A stretch of 64,000 bases of DNA from Nocardioides nitrophenolicus (GTDB taxonomy: Bacteria > Actinomycetota > Actinomycetes > Propionibacteriales > Nocardioidaceae). The stretch lies in assembly GCF_016907515.1 (NCBI RefSeq), contig NZ_JAFBBY010000001.1, positions 1,116,001 to 1,180,000 on the forward strand, written 5' to 3'. Below the pieces are notes generated by a model, which was given only the letters and a program-made list of their open reading frames with translations, did not search any database and had not been told where the DNA came from. Positions within the stretch are counted from its first letter, which is position 1; every line of letters begins with the position of its first letter. Made by a program: the position numbers and the translations under genes. Below are positions 55,547-64,000 of this stretch, one piece after another.

Positions 55547-56479
55547 TCACGCCGGTGAGGCCGGTTCCAGCGCCGGGTCCTCGACCGTGCGCCGTGGGCG
55601 CTCGACGGTGATCACGACGGCGACGGCGGCCACGATCACCAGGCCGCCGACGAGGACGGCCCGGGTGACCGGCTCGTCGAGGATCGCCCAGCCGAGGAGT
55701 ACCGCGACGACCGGGTTGACGTAGGCGTAGGTCGCGACGAGGCTGATCGGCGCGTTCGAGAGCAGCCAGACGTACGCCGTGAAGGCCACCATCGACCCGA
55801 TCACGACGAGATAGGCCCAGGCCAGCCAGGCCCGCGCGTCGTACGCGAGCGGCGTGGGCGACTCCCCCAGCACCAGCCCTAGCGCCACCATCATCACGCC
55901 GCCCGTCCACATCTCGTGGACGGCGACCACGAACGGGTTCTCCGGCAGGGTGAGGCGCGGCTGCACCCAGGAGCCGAACGCCCAGAAACCGCTCGCCGCG
56001 AGCACGAACGCCGCCCCCACGATCGGCACGTCGCCCTGGTCGCGGCCGCCGAGCACCAGCCAGGCGAGGCCGGCGAAGCCCAGCAGCACGCCCAGCACCG
56101 ACCAGCCGCGCGGCCGGTCGCCGCTGCCGACCCGGTAGGCGACGACCCACAGTGGCACGGCCGCGACCAGCAGCGCCGCCACCCCGCTCGGCGCGCCCTT
56201 GCTCTCCCCGACCGCCACCAGGCCGTTGCCGAGCAGCGGCAGCAGCAGCCCGAGGGTGGCCGCGCCCAGCAGCTGGGCGCGACTGACGCCCAGTCGCACG
56301 CCCCGCAGCCGCAGCACCACGCTGAGCAGCAGGCCGGCCGCCACGAACCGGGCGCCCATGCTCGTCAGCGGCGGCATCTCCTCGACCACCACGCGGATGC
56401 CGAGATAGGTGGAGCCCCAGACGACGTACACGATCGCGAGCGCCGTCACGACCATGCCGAGCCGAGCCTGTCTGTTCAT
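55547..56479 (-). CDS. EamA/DMT-family drug or metabolite exporter
   Basis: The 310-residue protein has ten helices in two EamA repeats, with VVWGSTYLGIRVVVEEMPPL in the first and YVVWGS-like start, NAPISLVATYAYVNPVVAVLLG in the second. It resembles YedA-type exporters. The substrate is unknown. The ATG at 56479 is preferred; a GTG at 56506 is also in frame. It converges with the reductase gene with 25 bp between. Confidence 0.88.
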   Translation of the reverse strand: MNRQARLGMVVTALAIVYVVWGSTYLGIRVVVEEMPPLTSMGARFVAAGLLLSVVLRLRGVRLGVSRAQLLGAATLGLLLPLLGNGLVAVGESKGAPSGVAALLVAAVPLWVVAYRVGSGDRPRGWSVLGVLLGFAGLAWLVLGGRDQGDVPIVGAAFVLAASGFWAFGSWVQPRLTLPENPFVVAVHEMWTGGVMMVALGLVLGESPTPLAYDARAWLAWAYLVVIGSMVAFTAYVWLLSNAPISLVATYAYVNPVVAVLLGWAILDEPVTRAVLVGGLVIVAAVAVVITVERPRRTVEDPALEPASPA

Positions 56480-56617
56480 CGCACCCCTGCCTGCCTCATC
56501 GCTCACCCTGACGACGACAACCGGACGGCGCCAGTCGATATTGCGTCACCGCCGGGGATTGGCAGCGGGTCGACGCAGCATGGCAGTTACTCGATGACTC
56601 CTGAACCCGGGCGCTCA

Positions 56618-56989
56618 TCAGCCGGGTGCGCGCCCGCTGCCGGGCCACGCGATGCGGATCCGCAGCACCTCGCAGGTGTGCAGGCGGAGCAGCACCAGGC
56701 CGCGCCCGCGCTCCTCGGGCAGGGAGCCGGCCTTGACCCGGCCGTACCGGGTGAAGATCGCGGTCGCACCGGCCTCCCAGTCGCCGGGCGCATAGGCCAG
56801 GCGGTCGACCCGGCCCCGTTCGACTGGGAACTCGTCGACCAGGTGCGCCCCCTCCCGGGCCAGGTCGCGACCGTACGGCAGCCAGAGACCGTCGGCGAGC
56901 GACGGATCGTGCCCGTCGGTCAGCCTCAGCCGCAGCAGGCCGAGCGCGTCGGGATGCCTGTGCGGGTACCGGAACTCGGGCGCACTCAC
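56618..56989 (-). CDS. DUF5994 family protein
   Basis: The 123-residue protein has the family pattern LRLTDGHDPSLADGLWLPYG, RDLAREGAHLVDEF and RGRVDRLAYAPGDWEAG. It ends with a beta-rich segment (LVLLRLHTCEVLRIRIAWPG). DUF5994 genes in actinobacteria often sit near ANTAR regulators; here a PAS-ANTAR gene is divergent 370 bp away. The function is unknown. The start is GTG with an upstream GAGAGG. Confidence 0.72.
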   Translation of the reverse strand: MSAPEFRYPHRHPDALGLLRLRLTDGHDPSLADGLWLPYGRDLAREGAHLVDEFPVERGRVDRLAYAPGDWEAGATAIFTRYGRVKAGSLPEERGRGLVLLRLHTCEVLRIRIAWPGSGRAPG

Positions 56990-57359
56990 GGCGCCGCCTC
57001 TCGTCGCGCCCGTCGCGGCGCCGGACGCGCCGCGGGAGCTTCGTGCTCAACGGTACGCCGGGGACGCCACCTCGCCGCCCGGTAGCGCCTGACCAGCACG
57101 CCCGCCGGAACTCTCCGTCGCCGTGCGGGACTGACCCCGGCCGGCGCGGGTAGTGCCGGTGCAGTCGGCGTACGGCCCTGGGGACGTTCGGGCATCCGTC
57201 GGCGAGGCCCTGGCTGGGGAGGTGGGCTCCCAGGCACCGGCTGGGGTCGACCCTCCTTCCCACTCTTCCCGAGCCCGGGCCTCGGGTGCTTTCATTGCCG
57301 GACAGGGGCATGCGCCCCTCTCGGGGTGCCGAAGGTGCGAGCGAGCCTGGAGGAAGCCG
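56990..57359. other. 370-bp intergenic region between DUF5994 and PAS-ANTAR genes
   Basis: No reading frame with credible coding sequence was found here on either strand; the open frames seen are Arg/Pro-rich shadows. It probably holds the divergent promoters of both genes. GGGGC/GCCCC arms around ATGC near 57306-57319 are a small palindrome. The ribosome site GGAGGAAG of the PAS-ANTAR gene is at its right end. Confidence 0.6.
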
Positions 57360-58019
57360 GTGGCCGGACAGTCGATCCCGTCGCACGGGTCCCCGCGGGC
57401 CGGGCGGTTCACCCACGACGTCACCACGGGCACTTGGAAGTGGGACGACGAGGTGTTCCGAATCCACGGCATGGAGCCGGGCGACCTCGAGCCGACGACC
57501 GAGTACGTCCTGGGGTGTGCCGCGCCCGAGGACCGCGAGCGGATCGCCGAGGTCCTGATCCGCTCCACGACGACCGGCGAGCCGTTCAGCGTCTGCTACC
57601 TCCTGGCCGCCGAGGACGACGTCGAACGGCGCGTCGTCCTCGTGTCCGAGGGCGGCGTGTGCGACCCGAGCACCGAGGTCCCGGTGACCCAGCTGGACGG
57701 CTACTACGTCGACCTGACCGACGACTTCGCGCAGGTCGCGAGCGAGGAGGCCCGGGAGGCGGTCGCGGCGTCGGCGGAGCACCGGGCCGCGATCGAGCAG
57801 GCCAAGGGCAGCCTGATGCTGGCCTACGGGCTCGACGCCGACCAGGCGTTCGCGATGCTGCGCTGGTGGTCGCGCAGCAAGAACATGAAGGTCCGCGACC
57901 TCGCCGAGCACCTCACCCAGGTCGCCAGCAACGGCGACCTCACCGACCAGCCCCTGCGCCGCACGATGGACAACCTGCTCTACGACGGCGCCGCGCCGGG
58001 ACCCGAGTCGACGCCCTAG
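57360..58019 (+). CDS. PAS-ANTAR RNA-binding antiterminator regulator
   Basis: The 219-residue protein has an N-terminal PAS-like domain (VTTGTWKWDDEVFRIHGMEP, RIAEVLIRSTTTGEPFSVCY, VLVSEGGVCDPS). The C-terminal ANTAR helical bundle is HRAAIEQAKGSLMLAYGLDA, then FAMLRWWSRSKNMKVRDLAE. ANTAR proteins bind paired hexaloop hairpins in leaders and prevent termination. The PAS domain would supply a signal. The GTG start has GGAGGAAG five bases upstream, so longer in-frame starts are rejected. The RNA target cannot be named. Confidence 0.88.
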   Translation: MAGQSIPSHGSPRAGRFTHDVTTGTWKWDDEVFRIHGMEPGDLEPTTEYVLGCAAPEDRERIAEVLIRSTTTGEPFSVCYLLAAEDDVERRVVLVSEGGVCDPSTEVPVTQLDGYYVDLTDDFAQVASEEAREAVAASAEHRAAIEQAKGSLMLAYGLDADQAFAMLRWWSRSKNMKVRDLAEHLTQVASNGDLTDQPLRRTMDNLLYDGAAPGPESTP

Positions 58020-58036
58020 TCTCCTAGGCTCGCGCC

Positions 58037-58744
58037 GTGCCCCTCGTGACCCGGCGGACCTGGACCCGGGCCGCCGGTGTCGTCCCGTTGACGGCGCTGG
58101 CGGCGATCGCAGCCTGCGTCGGCGCCGTCCTCCTGACGGCGGGCGCGAGCCACCCGACCCAGCTCCTCGTGGCGGTTGCCACCCTGGTCGCCGGGGCGCT
58201 CGCCGTGCTCGTGGCGGCGCGCACCCTCGCGCCGGACGCCGTCCATCGCGGGGTGGGGGCCGCACGCGCGGCCTGGGCACGCGAGGATCCCGCGGTCGAA
58301 CTCGGCGCGGACGGCGCGGCCGACGCCGCGGACGCGCTGCTCGCCCTGCCTCGTGGCTGGCGGGTCGCCGCCGCGCGCGGGCGGGTCGTCGTCCCTCAGG
58401 GGAGGGTGGAGACCTGGGTGCTCCGCGCCGCCCGGGGCTCGGGGCGCTCGGACCGCCGGCGTGAGGTCGTCGTGGTCCCCGCCGCCACCGGTACCGCCCG
58501 CGCCAGCTTCGGCGACAGGCCGCACTCGTTGTCCCCCGCCTGGGCCGCGGCCGGGCAGGTGGAGGAGCCGTGGGCGACGGAGGTACGCCGCCGCATCGGG
58601 CGGCACCAGGACCTTCCGCTCGCCGTGGTGATCGGCGAGCAGCGCGTCCTCGTCATCGCCCTGGACGACCCCCGCCCCGAGACCGCGCGGGCCCGCGTCG
58701 AGCTGGCGCGCGACATCGCCGCGATCGTCGGAGCGCGGGGCTAG
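58037..58744 (+). CDS. Membrane protein of unknown function
   Basis: The 235-residue protein has two N-terminal transmembrane helices (VVPLTALAAIAACVGAVLL and LLVAVATLVAGALAVLVAAR). A cytosolic alpha/beta region with GWRVAAARGRVVVPQG, RREVVVVPAATGTARASFG and VIGEQRVLVIALDD follows. No family is recognised. The start is GTG, 17 bp after the PAS-ANTAR gene, so co-transcription is likely. It overlaps the convergent SCO6745-family gene by 4 bp. Confidence 0.65.
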   Translation: MPLVTRRTWTRAAGVVPLTALAAIAACVGAVLLTAGASHPTQLLVAVATLVAGALAVLVAARTLAPDAVHRGVGAARAAWAREDPAVELGADGAADAADALLALPRGWRVAAARGRVVVPQGRVETWVLRAARGSGRSDRRREVVVVPAATGTARASFGDRPHSLSPAWAAAGQVEEPWATEVRRRIGRHQDLPLAVVIGEQRVLVIALDDPRPETARARVELARDIAAIVGARG

Positions 58745-59574
58745 GCGTCGAGCGGAACCTGCTCGTGGGCGGCGGCGAAGACGGGCTCGAGTCCGGCGAT
58801 CAGCTCGTCGAGCTCCTCGGCGCTCAGGGCCAGGTAGGGCGCCGTCGCGAGGGTGTCGGTGAGGTCCTCGATCCGCTGCTTGGTCGCCCGGCCCGCGTCG
58901 GTCATCGCGCCGGCGCCGTCCAGCAGCCCGCGTCGACGCAGGCCGGCGGCGACCGCCGCCAGCTCGGACTCCGGCAGATGGTGGGTGCGGCCGAAGTTCT
59001 CCAGCGTCAGGCCGACGGAGGCCGCCAGCAGCGCGTGCCCCTCCAGCCCGCCGATGCCGTGGGCCACCAGCGCGGCGATGTGGCCGTCCCCTCGATGCTC
59101 GCGCAGGAGGGTGGTCGCGTGCCACAGGCGGGCGACCGGCTCCTCGGGTACGGCGATCGCCCGGAGGCCGGCGTACAGGACGCGGCCCTCGGTCGGCGCG
59201 CTGAGCGCTGCTCGGGTGGCCAGATCGGCGACCCGGCGCAGACCCGCATCCTCGGCGACGGCGCCGAGGCGGTCCCGGAGCGCGGTGGCGCTGGCGCGCT
59301 CCCGCAGCGCTATCGCGTCCTCGGGGCTGATCCGCGTCCACACCCACGGGAGGTGCCGGGCCACCTCGCCGTCGGCGAAGTTGTAGAAAGCGGCGTGGAC
59401 GACCGCGGCGGGCGCCAGGCCCAGCGGGGCCGCCCGCCCGGCGAAGTAGCCGTCCCAGAAGCCACGCATCCCGACCTCGCGGAACGCGCGGTCGACGTCA
59501 GCGGAGAAGCTGACGGTGGCGATCGGCTCGATCAGCTCGAACAGGCGTCGGACCTTCTCCGGCGGATGGGTCAT
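58741..59574 (-). CDS. SCO6745-family alpha-helical protein
   Basis: The 277-residue helical protein has the SCO6745 pattern MRGFWDGYFAGRAAPLGLAP, then AVVHAAFYNF, LPWVWTRISPEDAI, and HGIGGLEGHALLAASVG. The C-terminal half looks like a winged-helix region (LAAVAAGLRRRGLLDGAGAM, MTDAGRATKQRI), as in MarR proteins. No ligand is known. The ATG at 59574 gives MTHPPEKVRRLFELIEPIA. Confidence 0.82.
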   Translation of the reverse strand: MTHPPEKVRRLFELIEPIATVSFSADVDRAFREVGMRGFWDGYFAGRAAPLGLAPAAVVHAAFYNFADGEVARHLPWVWTRISPEDAIALRERASATALRDRLGAVAEDAGLRRVADLATRAALSAPTEGRVLYAGLRAIAVPEEPVARLWHATTLLREHRGDGHIAALVAHGIGGLEGHALLAASVGLTLENFGRTHHLPESELAAVAAGLRRRGLLDGAGAMTDAGRATKQRIEDLTDTLATAPYLALSAEELDELIAGLEPVFAAAHEQVPLDA

Positions 59575-59767
59575 CTGCTCGCTCCTCTGGTGGTCGCGGG
59601 CGCCGCCTCCGGCGCCACTCACCCCTACCACGAACGGGGAACGCCCGATACGACAGCGAGATGGTCGCGGGAGCCGCCGTCGAAGACGGGGCAAAGACCG
59701 TCAGACATCCCCGGTGCCGCCCACACGGTGATGTCACACTGAGCACTCCCATCGTGACAGGAGCGCA

Positions 59768-60388
59768 GTGGTGACGATCTCTCGGGTGCTGCGACTGGTG
59801 CCGGCAGCGGTGCTGGTGCTGGGTCTGTCGGCCTGCACGGACGACGACCCAGACACCGGCGACACGCCCTCGGCGAGCGCGACCGGCAGCACCGGGAGCA
59901 CTCCGGAGGCCACGTCCCCAGCACCTGAGACGTCGGCACCCGAGACGCCGTCGGTGGTGCCGGCGACGGGCAAGGAGATCGGCGTCGCGACGGTAAGTAT
60001 GCGGCTGACCGACGTGCCCGGCTGGCGCCTGACCAAGACCGACGTGATCGTCGTCGCCCTGCTCCACCCGGCAACAGGTGGAACCCTCAAGGTGATCGTG
60101 CAGGACTCCCCGAACCAGCCGGGTCGTGACACCGACGACGAGGCCGCGGGGTGGGAGCGGACGTTGGCGGTCGAGCCGGCGGCGCCGACGCGGGTCGCCA
60201 ACCGGGTTCTGGACCAGGTGGAGTGCTTCGTGCTCGACGGGCGCACCGACGAGCTCCGTCACTACGTCGTCGGTGGGGTGGTCGGGGACAGGCACTTCCT
60301 GCTGCAGTTCCAGGTGCCGGCCGAGGTCGCCGACGGTGACCAGCTGATCGAGCAGATGCTGGCATCGATCGACATCAAGGACCGATAG
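59768..60388 (+). CDS. Predicted lipoprotein
   Basis: The 206-residue protein has a lipoprotein signal (VTISRVLRLVPAAVLVLGLS, lipobox LSAC). A Thr/Ser/Pro-rich linker (about residues 25-65) and a compact domain (VSMRLTDVPGWRLTKTDVIV, GWERTLAVEPAAPTRVANRV) follow. The domain resembles LpqN-type folds, but homology is not certain. The start is one of two adjacent GTG codons (59768 or 59771), with AGGAG eight bases upstream. It stands alone. A TGTCAC / GTGACA dyad at 59732-59759 precedes it. Confidence 0.7.
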   Translation: MVTISRVLRLVPAAVLVLGLSACTDDDPDTGDTPSASATGSTGSTPEATSPAPETSAPETPSVVPATGKEIGVATVSMRLTDVPGWRLTKTDVIVVALLHPATGGTLKVIVQDSPNQPGRDTDDEAAGWERTLAVEPAAPTRVANRVLDQVECFVLDGRTDELRHYVVGGVVGDRHFLLQFQVPAEVADGDQLIEQMLASIDIKDR

Positions 60389-60421
60389 GCGCCCGCGCCG
60401 CTCGTCACCCGGGCGAACTAC

Positions 60422-60450
60422 ACGTTGAAGCGGAACTCCACCGCTTTGCG
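60422..60450. repeat. Copy 1 of ychF 3'-end repeat
   Basis: A run of 21 bases beginning ACGTTGAAG is identical to the 3' end of ychF (61498-61518). On the minus strand it still reads Val-Glu-Phe-Arg-Phe-Asn-Val followed by a stop (TAG here, TGA in ychF). It is followed by GCTTTGCG, shared with copy 3 but not with ychF. The arrangement is as expected for a displaced gene end after site-specific integration. Confidence 0.7.
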
Positions 60451-60492
60451 TTGCAGATAGGCATGAGCGGTCCCTTCGGCGTATCGGCAAAG

Positions 60493-61067
60493 TCACCGCT
60501 CGCCGCGAACGTGCACGACGCGATCAGGCTCTCCCAGCCCCCTGGTCTGAACCCATCCCTTGCCATGTACGAACCCTTCCGCAATCAGGCGCCTCTCCTG
60601 CCCACGTGGCGCCCAATCTCCGCGGTACATCTGCGACAGCCGTTCGCCCGAATCCTCGAATAGATAGCAGTCCGCATAGACCTTGCCTCGATGCAGCCAC
60701 TCGTGCCTGACGATCGGGCGATCGGCAAACCGCTCCAGCAGTGCCGCTCCCGCAGCGGCCAACTCCTCCGGGGCACCCTCCACCAGGAAGCCATCGACTG
60801 CTCGGCTGGTCGGAAATGAGCGATCGTGGACGCTGATCCGGTCTCCCCGGAGCTGCCACGGCGCAACTCGAGGCCCACGGAGACAAGTGCAGTGTCGGGC
60901 GCATCGACGTCGAGGACGATCAGCAGGCTGTCTTCGGTCAACTCGCCGCAGTAGGGGCGAAGACGATCGTTCAACCGCGACCGGAGTGCGACCAAGAACG
61001 CAAGTTGGCCGGCCGTCAAGGTCTCGCCCTCGAGCTCGAAGAAGGCCAGATCGTCCACGCGGCTCAC
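60493..61067 (-). pseudogene. Frameshifted hypothetical gene in ychF accretion zone
   Basis: Two overlapping minus-strand frames complement each other. The first (from the GTG at 61067: VSRVDDLAFFELEGETLTAG, LIVLDVDAPDTALVSVGLEL) stops making sense near 60860. The second then continues (QLRGDRISVHDRSFPTSRAV, VRHEWLHRGKVYADCYLFED, GEPDRVVHVRGER). Joining them needs one added base in a C run near 60859-60862 and gives about 191 residues. The region has lower GC than its surroundings, which suggests recent transfer. A sequencing error in the homopolymer is possible. Family unknown. Confidence 0.6.
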
Positions 61068-61185
61068 GGTAGTCGAGCGCGCGGTCCCGCCCGTCACGCG
61101 ATCGATGCACATCGGACTTCGGGAGAGGAGACCAACTCCCCACTTGATTGGGCGCAGTCAGTTGCTCATCCAGGACACGAACGAC

Positions 61186-61214
61186 GCGCTGGGGCAGAAC
61201 TCCACTGCTCTGCG
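61186..61214. repeat. Copy 3 (degenerate) of ychF 3'-end repeat
   Basis: Aligned with 60422-60450 it matches 22 of 29 bases, and all seven differences are transitions. It shares GAACTCCAC and the trailing GCT-TGCG block. It lies between the frameshifted gene and the 76-residue gene, in the same orientation as the other two copies. Confidence 0.6.
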
Positions 61215-61227
61215 CGGCGACGACACA

Positions 61228-61458
61228 CTAATCTTCGGGCAGCTGATCAGACAGCCCGACCTCGAACGACAGCCGGGGACCGAGCAGCGTCATCAACCTG
61301 TCGCGGTCCTGTGACGCCACCTGGTGAAGCACGTGCGCGACGCCTTCGAGAGCTCGGACGTCGTCATCCTCGGTCGCGGACTCGTCGCGAGCCTCCACGT
61401 ATCCGACGATCGCACGCAGCGCCTCAGCGAGCAGGACCTCGACCGGATCGCTCGTCAT
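61228..61458 (-). CDS. Small acidic helical orphan protein
   Basis: The 76-residue protein MTSDPVEVLLAEALRAIVGY continues as VEARDESATEDDDVRALEGV, then AHVLHQVASQDRDRLMTLLG. It is helical and acidic. No family is recognised. It could be an immunity- or accessory-type gene because it sits between two repeat copies next to a broken gene, but this is context only. Confidence 0.6.
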   Translation of the reverse strand: MTSDPVEVLLAEALRAIVGYVEARDESATEDDDVRALEGVAHVLHQVASQDRDRLMTLLGPRLSFEVGLSDQLPED

Positions 61459-61493
61459 GACGGAAGACTAATGCCGTCACGACGGGGCCGTCC

Positions 61494-62567
<1,074 letters not shown>

Positions 62568-62588
62568 GGGCGCTGAGTCTAGGGCGGT

Positions 62589-62631
62589 ACGACGAGGGGG
62601 CCCGAATCACCGGCCCAGGCCCCCTCGTCGT
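62589..62631. terminator. Strong hairpin terminator between metalloprotease and ychF
   Basis: ACGACGAGGGGGCC (62589-62602) and GGCCCCCTCGTCGT (62618-62631) are perfect 14-bp arms with a 15-base loop. They stand 14 bp after the stop of the metalloprotease gene and before ychF. The stem is the strongest terminator-like structure in the window; no T-tract follows. Confidence 0.75.
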
Positions 62632-62644
62632 CCACCGGGAGGGG

Positions 62645-63465
62645 TCAGGAGCCGTAGAGCGCCCGCGCGCCGGCCGCGTCGGAGGCCTGGAACTCCAGGT
62701 CGGCCGAGCCGCCGTTGCACTGGGGGTAGTGCATGATCGAGGAGGAGTCGTACGGCGTCAGCGGCCGCCAGTTGTTGTCCTCGAAGCAGGTGCCGGCCTC
62801 GGGCCGGGTGTGCTCGTGGCGGAAGCCGAGGGTGTGGCCGAGCTCGTGGCCCAGGATGTCGCCGGGCTCCCAGGTGCCGGAGGTCCAGATCGAGTCGTCG
62901 ACGAGGACGTTGCGCTGTCGCTTCGGGGTGCTGGGGAAGAAGGCCCGCGCGATGTACTGGGTCGTCGAGACCGGCTCGACGGAGAAGAGCACCGCGTTGT
63001 TGCGCGTCGTGCAGCTGCGGTCCTGCGCCGGGACGTAGACGAAGTTGATCCTCGACGACGCGGCCTCCCAGAGCCCGGCGCCGGCGCTCATCGCGGCGAC
63101 GATGTCGTCGTGGCGGGTGCCGAACTTGGTACTCACGCAGTAGGTCAGGTTGGCGACCTGGGTGGCGCTCCACCGGTCGTCGGCGCCGTTGACGGTGTTG
63201 ACGACCAGGCCGTTGTCCTTGGTCTTCTTGGACGCGACCATGGTGTCGTAGAAGGAGCGCAGGTCGGCGCGGTTGCTGATCGCCTCGTCGCCGTTGACGA
63301 CATAGGCGCCGTCGACGTCGACGTACGTCGAGGCCTCGAACTGCTTGAACGTCGGCACGCCGCGGTGCTGTCGGCATCGGCGGCGGTCGACAGGGTCGCG
63401 CCCGCGAAGGCTGCGACCAGGCACGCGACTCCGGCGGAGATCTTGTGGATCCGGGAAGACAACAT
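62645..63465 (-). pseudogene. Secreted matrixin-like zinc metalloprotease with signal peptide out of frame
   Basis: The mature part is an intact metzincin: HELGHTLGFRHEHTRPEAG supplies the HExxHxxGxxH zinc site, with the Met-turn SSSIMHYPQC. CVSTKFGTRHDDIVAAMSAG precedes it. The upstream frame encodes a clear signal peptide (MLSSRIHKISAGVACLVAAF, then AGATLSTAADADSTAA, starting at 63465), but it is shifted by one base relative to the protease. Joining near 63358 with one extra G would restore about 273 residues. It is either a fresh pseudogene or a base-calling error in a GG run. AAAGG at seven bases upstream is the ribosome site. Confidence 0.75.
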
Positions 63466-63582
63466 GCAAGAACCTTTCGATGGGAGGGGTGGATCGGCGC
63501 TCATCGAAACGCCGCTGCCCCACCACCGACAAGACTCAGAAACCGGCAGCGCCCGGCGTTGCAGGAATGTGAGCCGGCTCCC

Positions 63583-64000
63583 TCAGCCGGCCGCCGGCGG
63601 GCAGCGCCCCGACAGCGCGTAGCGCAGCAGCGCCACGTCCCCGATCGCGCGGGTCTCCACCAGCTCGGCCCGGTTGCCCGGATGCCACGGAAAGGTGCCG
63701 TCGCCGACGAAGCGACGGGCGCGGGAGTCCCCGACGAAGAAGGGCGCGACGACGAGCTGCAGCTCGTCGGCCAGCCCCGCGGTCAGGAACTGGGTGTGGA
63801 CGGTTCCGCCGCCCTCGACCATCAGCCGGCGGATCCCACGGGTGGCCAGGTCGGCCACCAGGTCGGCCATCCGGACCTCCGGGCCGAGCCCGAGCACCTT
63901 GGCGTGGGCGCCGACCCGGCTCTCCAGGCCGGCGACGGTCGGGTCGGGACAGTAGACGAGCTTGTCGCCGTCGCCGGCGGTGAAGAACCGGGCGCCCGGG
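63583..64000 (-). CDS. RibD C-terminal / DHFR-like reductase (partial, 5' end beyond right edge)
   Basis: The visible C-terminal part of about 139 residues includes VLGLGPEVRMADLVADLATR, IRRLMVEGGGTVHTQFLTAG, LADELQLVVAPFFVGDSRAR and the end LLRYALSGRCPPAAG. These match the RibD_C fold (VEGGGT binding loop and the L-x-L-V-V-A-P strand). The frame continues to the window edge. It could be a pyrimidine reductase of riboflavin synthesis or a stand-alone relative. The truncated start prevents a firmer call. Confidence 0.82.
   Translation of the reverse strand, partial: PGARFFTAGDGDKLVYCPDPTVAGLESRVGAHAKVLGLGPEVRMADLVADLATRGIRRLMVEGGGTVHTQFLTAGLADELQLVVAPFFVGDSRARRFVGDGTFPWHPGNRAELVETRAIGDVALLRYALSGRCPPAAG

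Noticed and set aside
59732..59759. TGTCAC / GTGACA dyad before the lipoprotein gene at 59768
   Set aside because: The arms are only six bases with a 16-base spacer, so chance occurrence is likely. It is mentioned with the gene but not called as a site.
60389..60421. Possible terminator after the lipoprotein gene
   Set aside because: No stem of useful length was found between the stop codon and the repeat copy at 60422.

Overview
The window is high-GC DNA from an actinobacterium. Family content fits the order Propionibacteriales, probably a Nocardioides-like soil organism, although this is inferred from gene content only. Supporting signs are the mycothiol genes (an mca fragment, mshB and a mycothiol-dependent isomerase-family enzyme), the mca/DUF4307/greA neighbourhood, a DUF222-HNH endonuclease, an SCO6745-family protein, many GTG starts, and very tight gene packing with repeated ATGA/GTGA stop-start overlaps. 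No rRNA, tRNA, CRISPR array, intact insertion sequence or replication origin was found.

Layout. 1-9.6 kb: mca (cut by the left edge) is divergent from DUF4307-greA; then come an AI-2E-family permease, cystathionine gamma-synthase, a Doc/ribbon-helix-helix toxin-antitoxin pair, a secreted DUF5995-like protein, msrA, a cupin, a YiaA/B membrane protein, an ABC1/AarF kinase, and VOC and PNPOx-like proteins. 9.6-19.2 kb: a TSUP permease, a coupled three-gene operon (small helical protein, WXG-like alpha/beta hydrolase, lipoprotein), a MoxR-type AAA+ / OsmC-like / von Willebrand A operon, a class III nucleotidyl cyclase, and a divergent PAP2/MarR pair with a 28-bp operator-like palindrome. 19.2-30 kb: a thiolase/DUF35 pair behind a KstR2-like palindrome, a VanW protein, mshB, two tandem paralogous lipoproteins, DUF222-HNH and other hypotheticals.

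28.8-39 kb: a LysR regulator is divergent from a minus-strand run of tdh, kbl, DUF6421, an SDR and threonine aldolase. Together they give two routes from threonine to glycine, plus one protein family without a known role. Guanine deaminase and a three-gene transglutaminase-like surface operon follow. 39-52 kb: xdhA-xdhB-xdhC (xanthine dehydrogenase and its maturation factor), a LysE transporter, a TetR/SRPBCC pair, a LysG/ArgP regulator divergent from a LysE/ArgO exporter, a PucR regulator, and an IorAB-type molybdenum hydroxylase with a Tat signal. Guanine deaminase, xanthine dehydrogenase and a PucR-type regulator suggest a purine-catabolic theme.

52-64 kb: hydrolase lipoprotein, VOC protein, sulfotransferase-like protein, DHFR/RibD-like reductase, DMT exporter, DUF5994 divergent from a PAS-ANTAR regulator, an SCO6745-family protein and a lipoprotein. 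At 60.4-61.5 kb is an accretion zone at the 3' end of ychF: three direct copies of the ychF tail flank a frameshifted gene and a small orphan gene. The window closes with ychF, a secreted matrixin-like metalloprotease whose signal peptide is out of frame, and a RibD-like reductase cut by the right edge.
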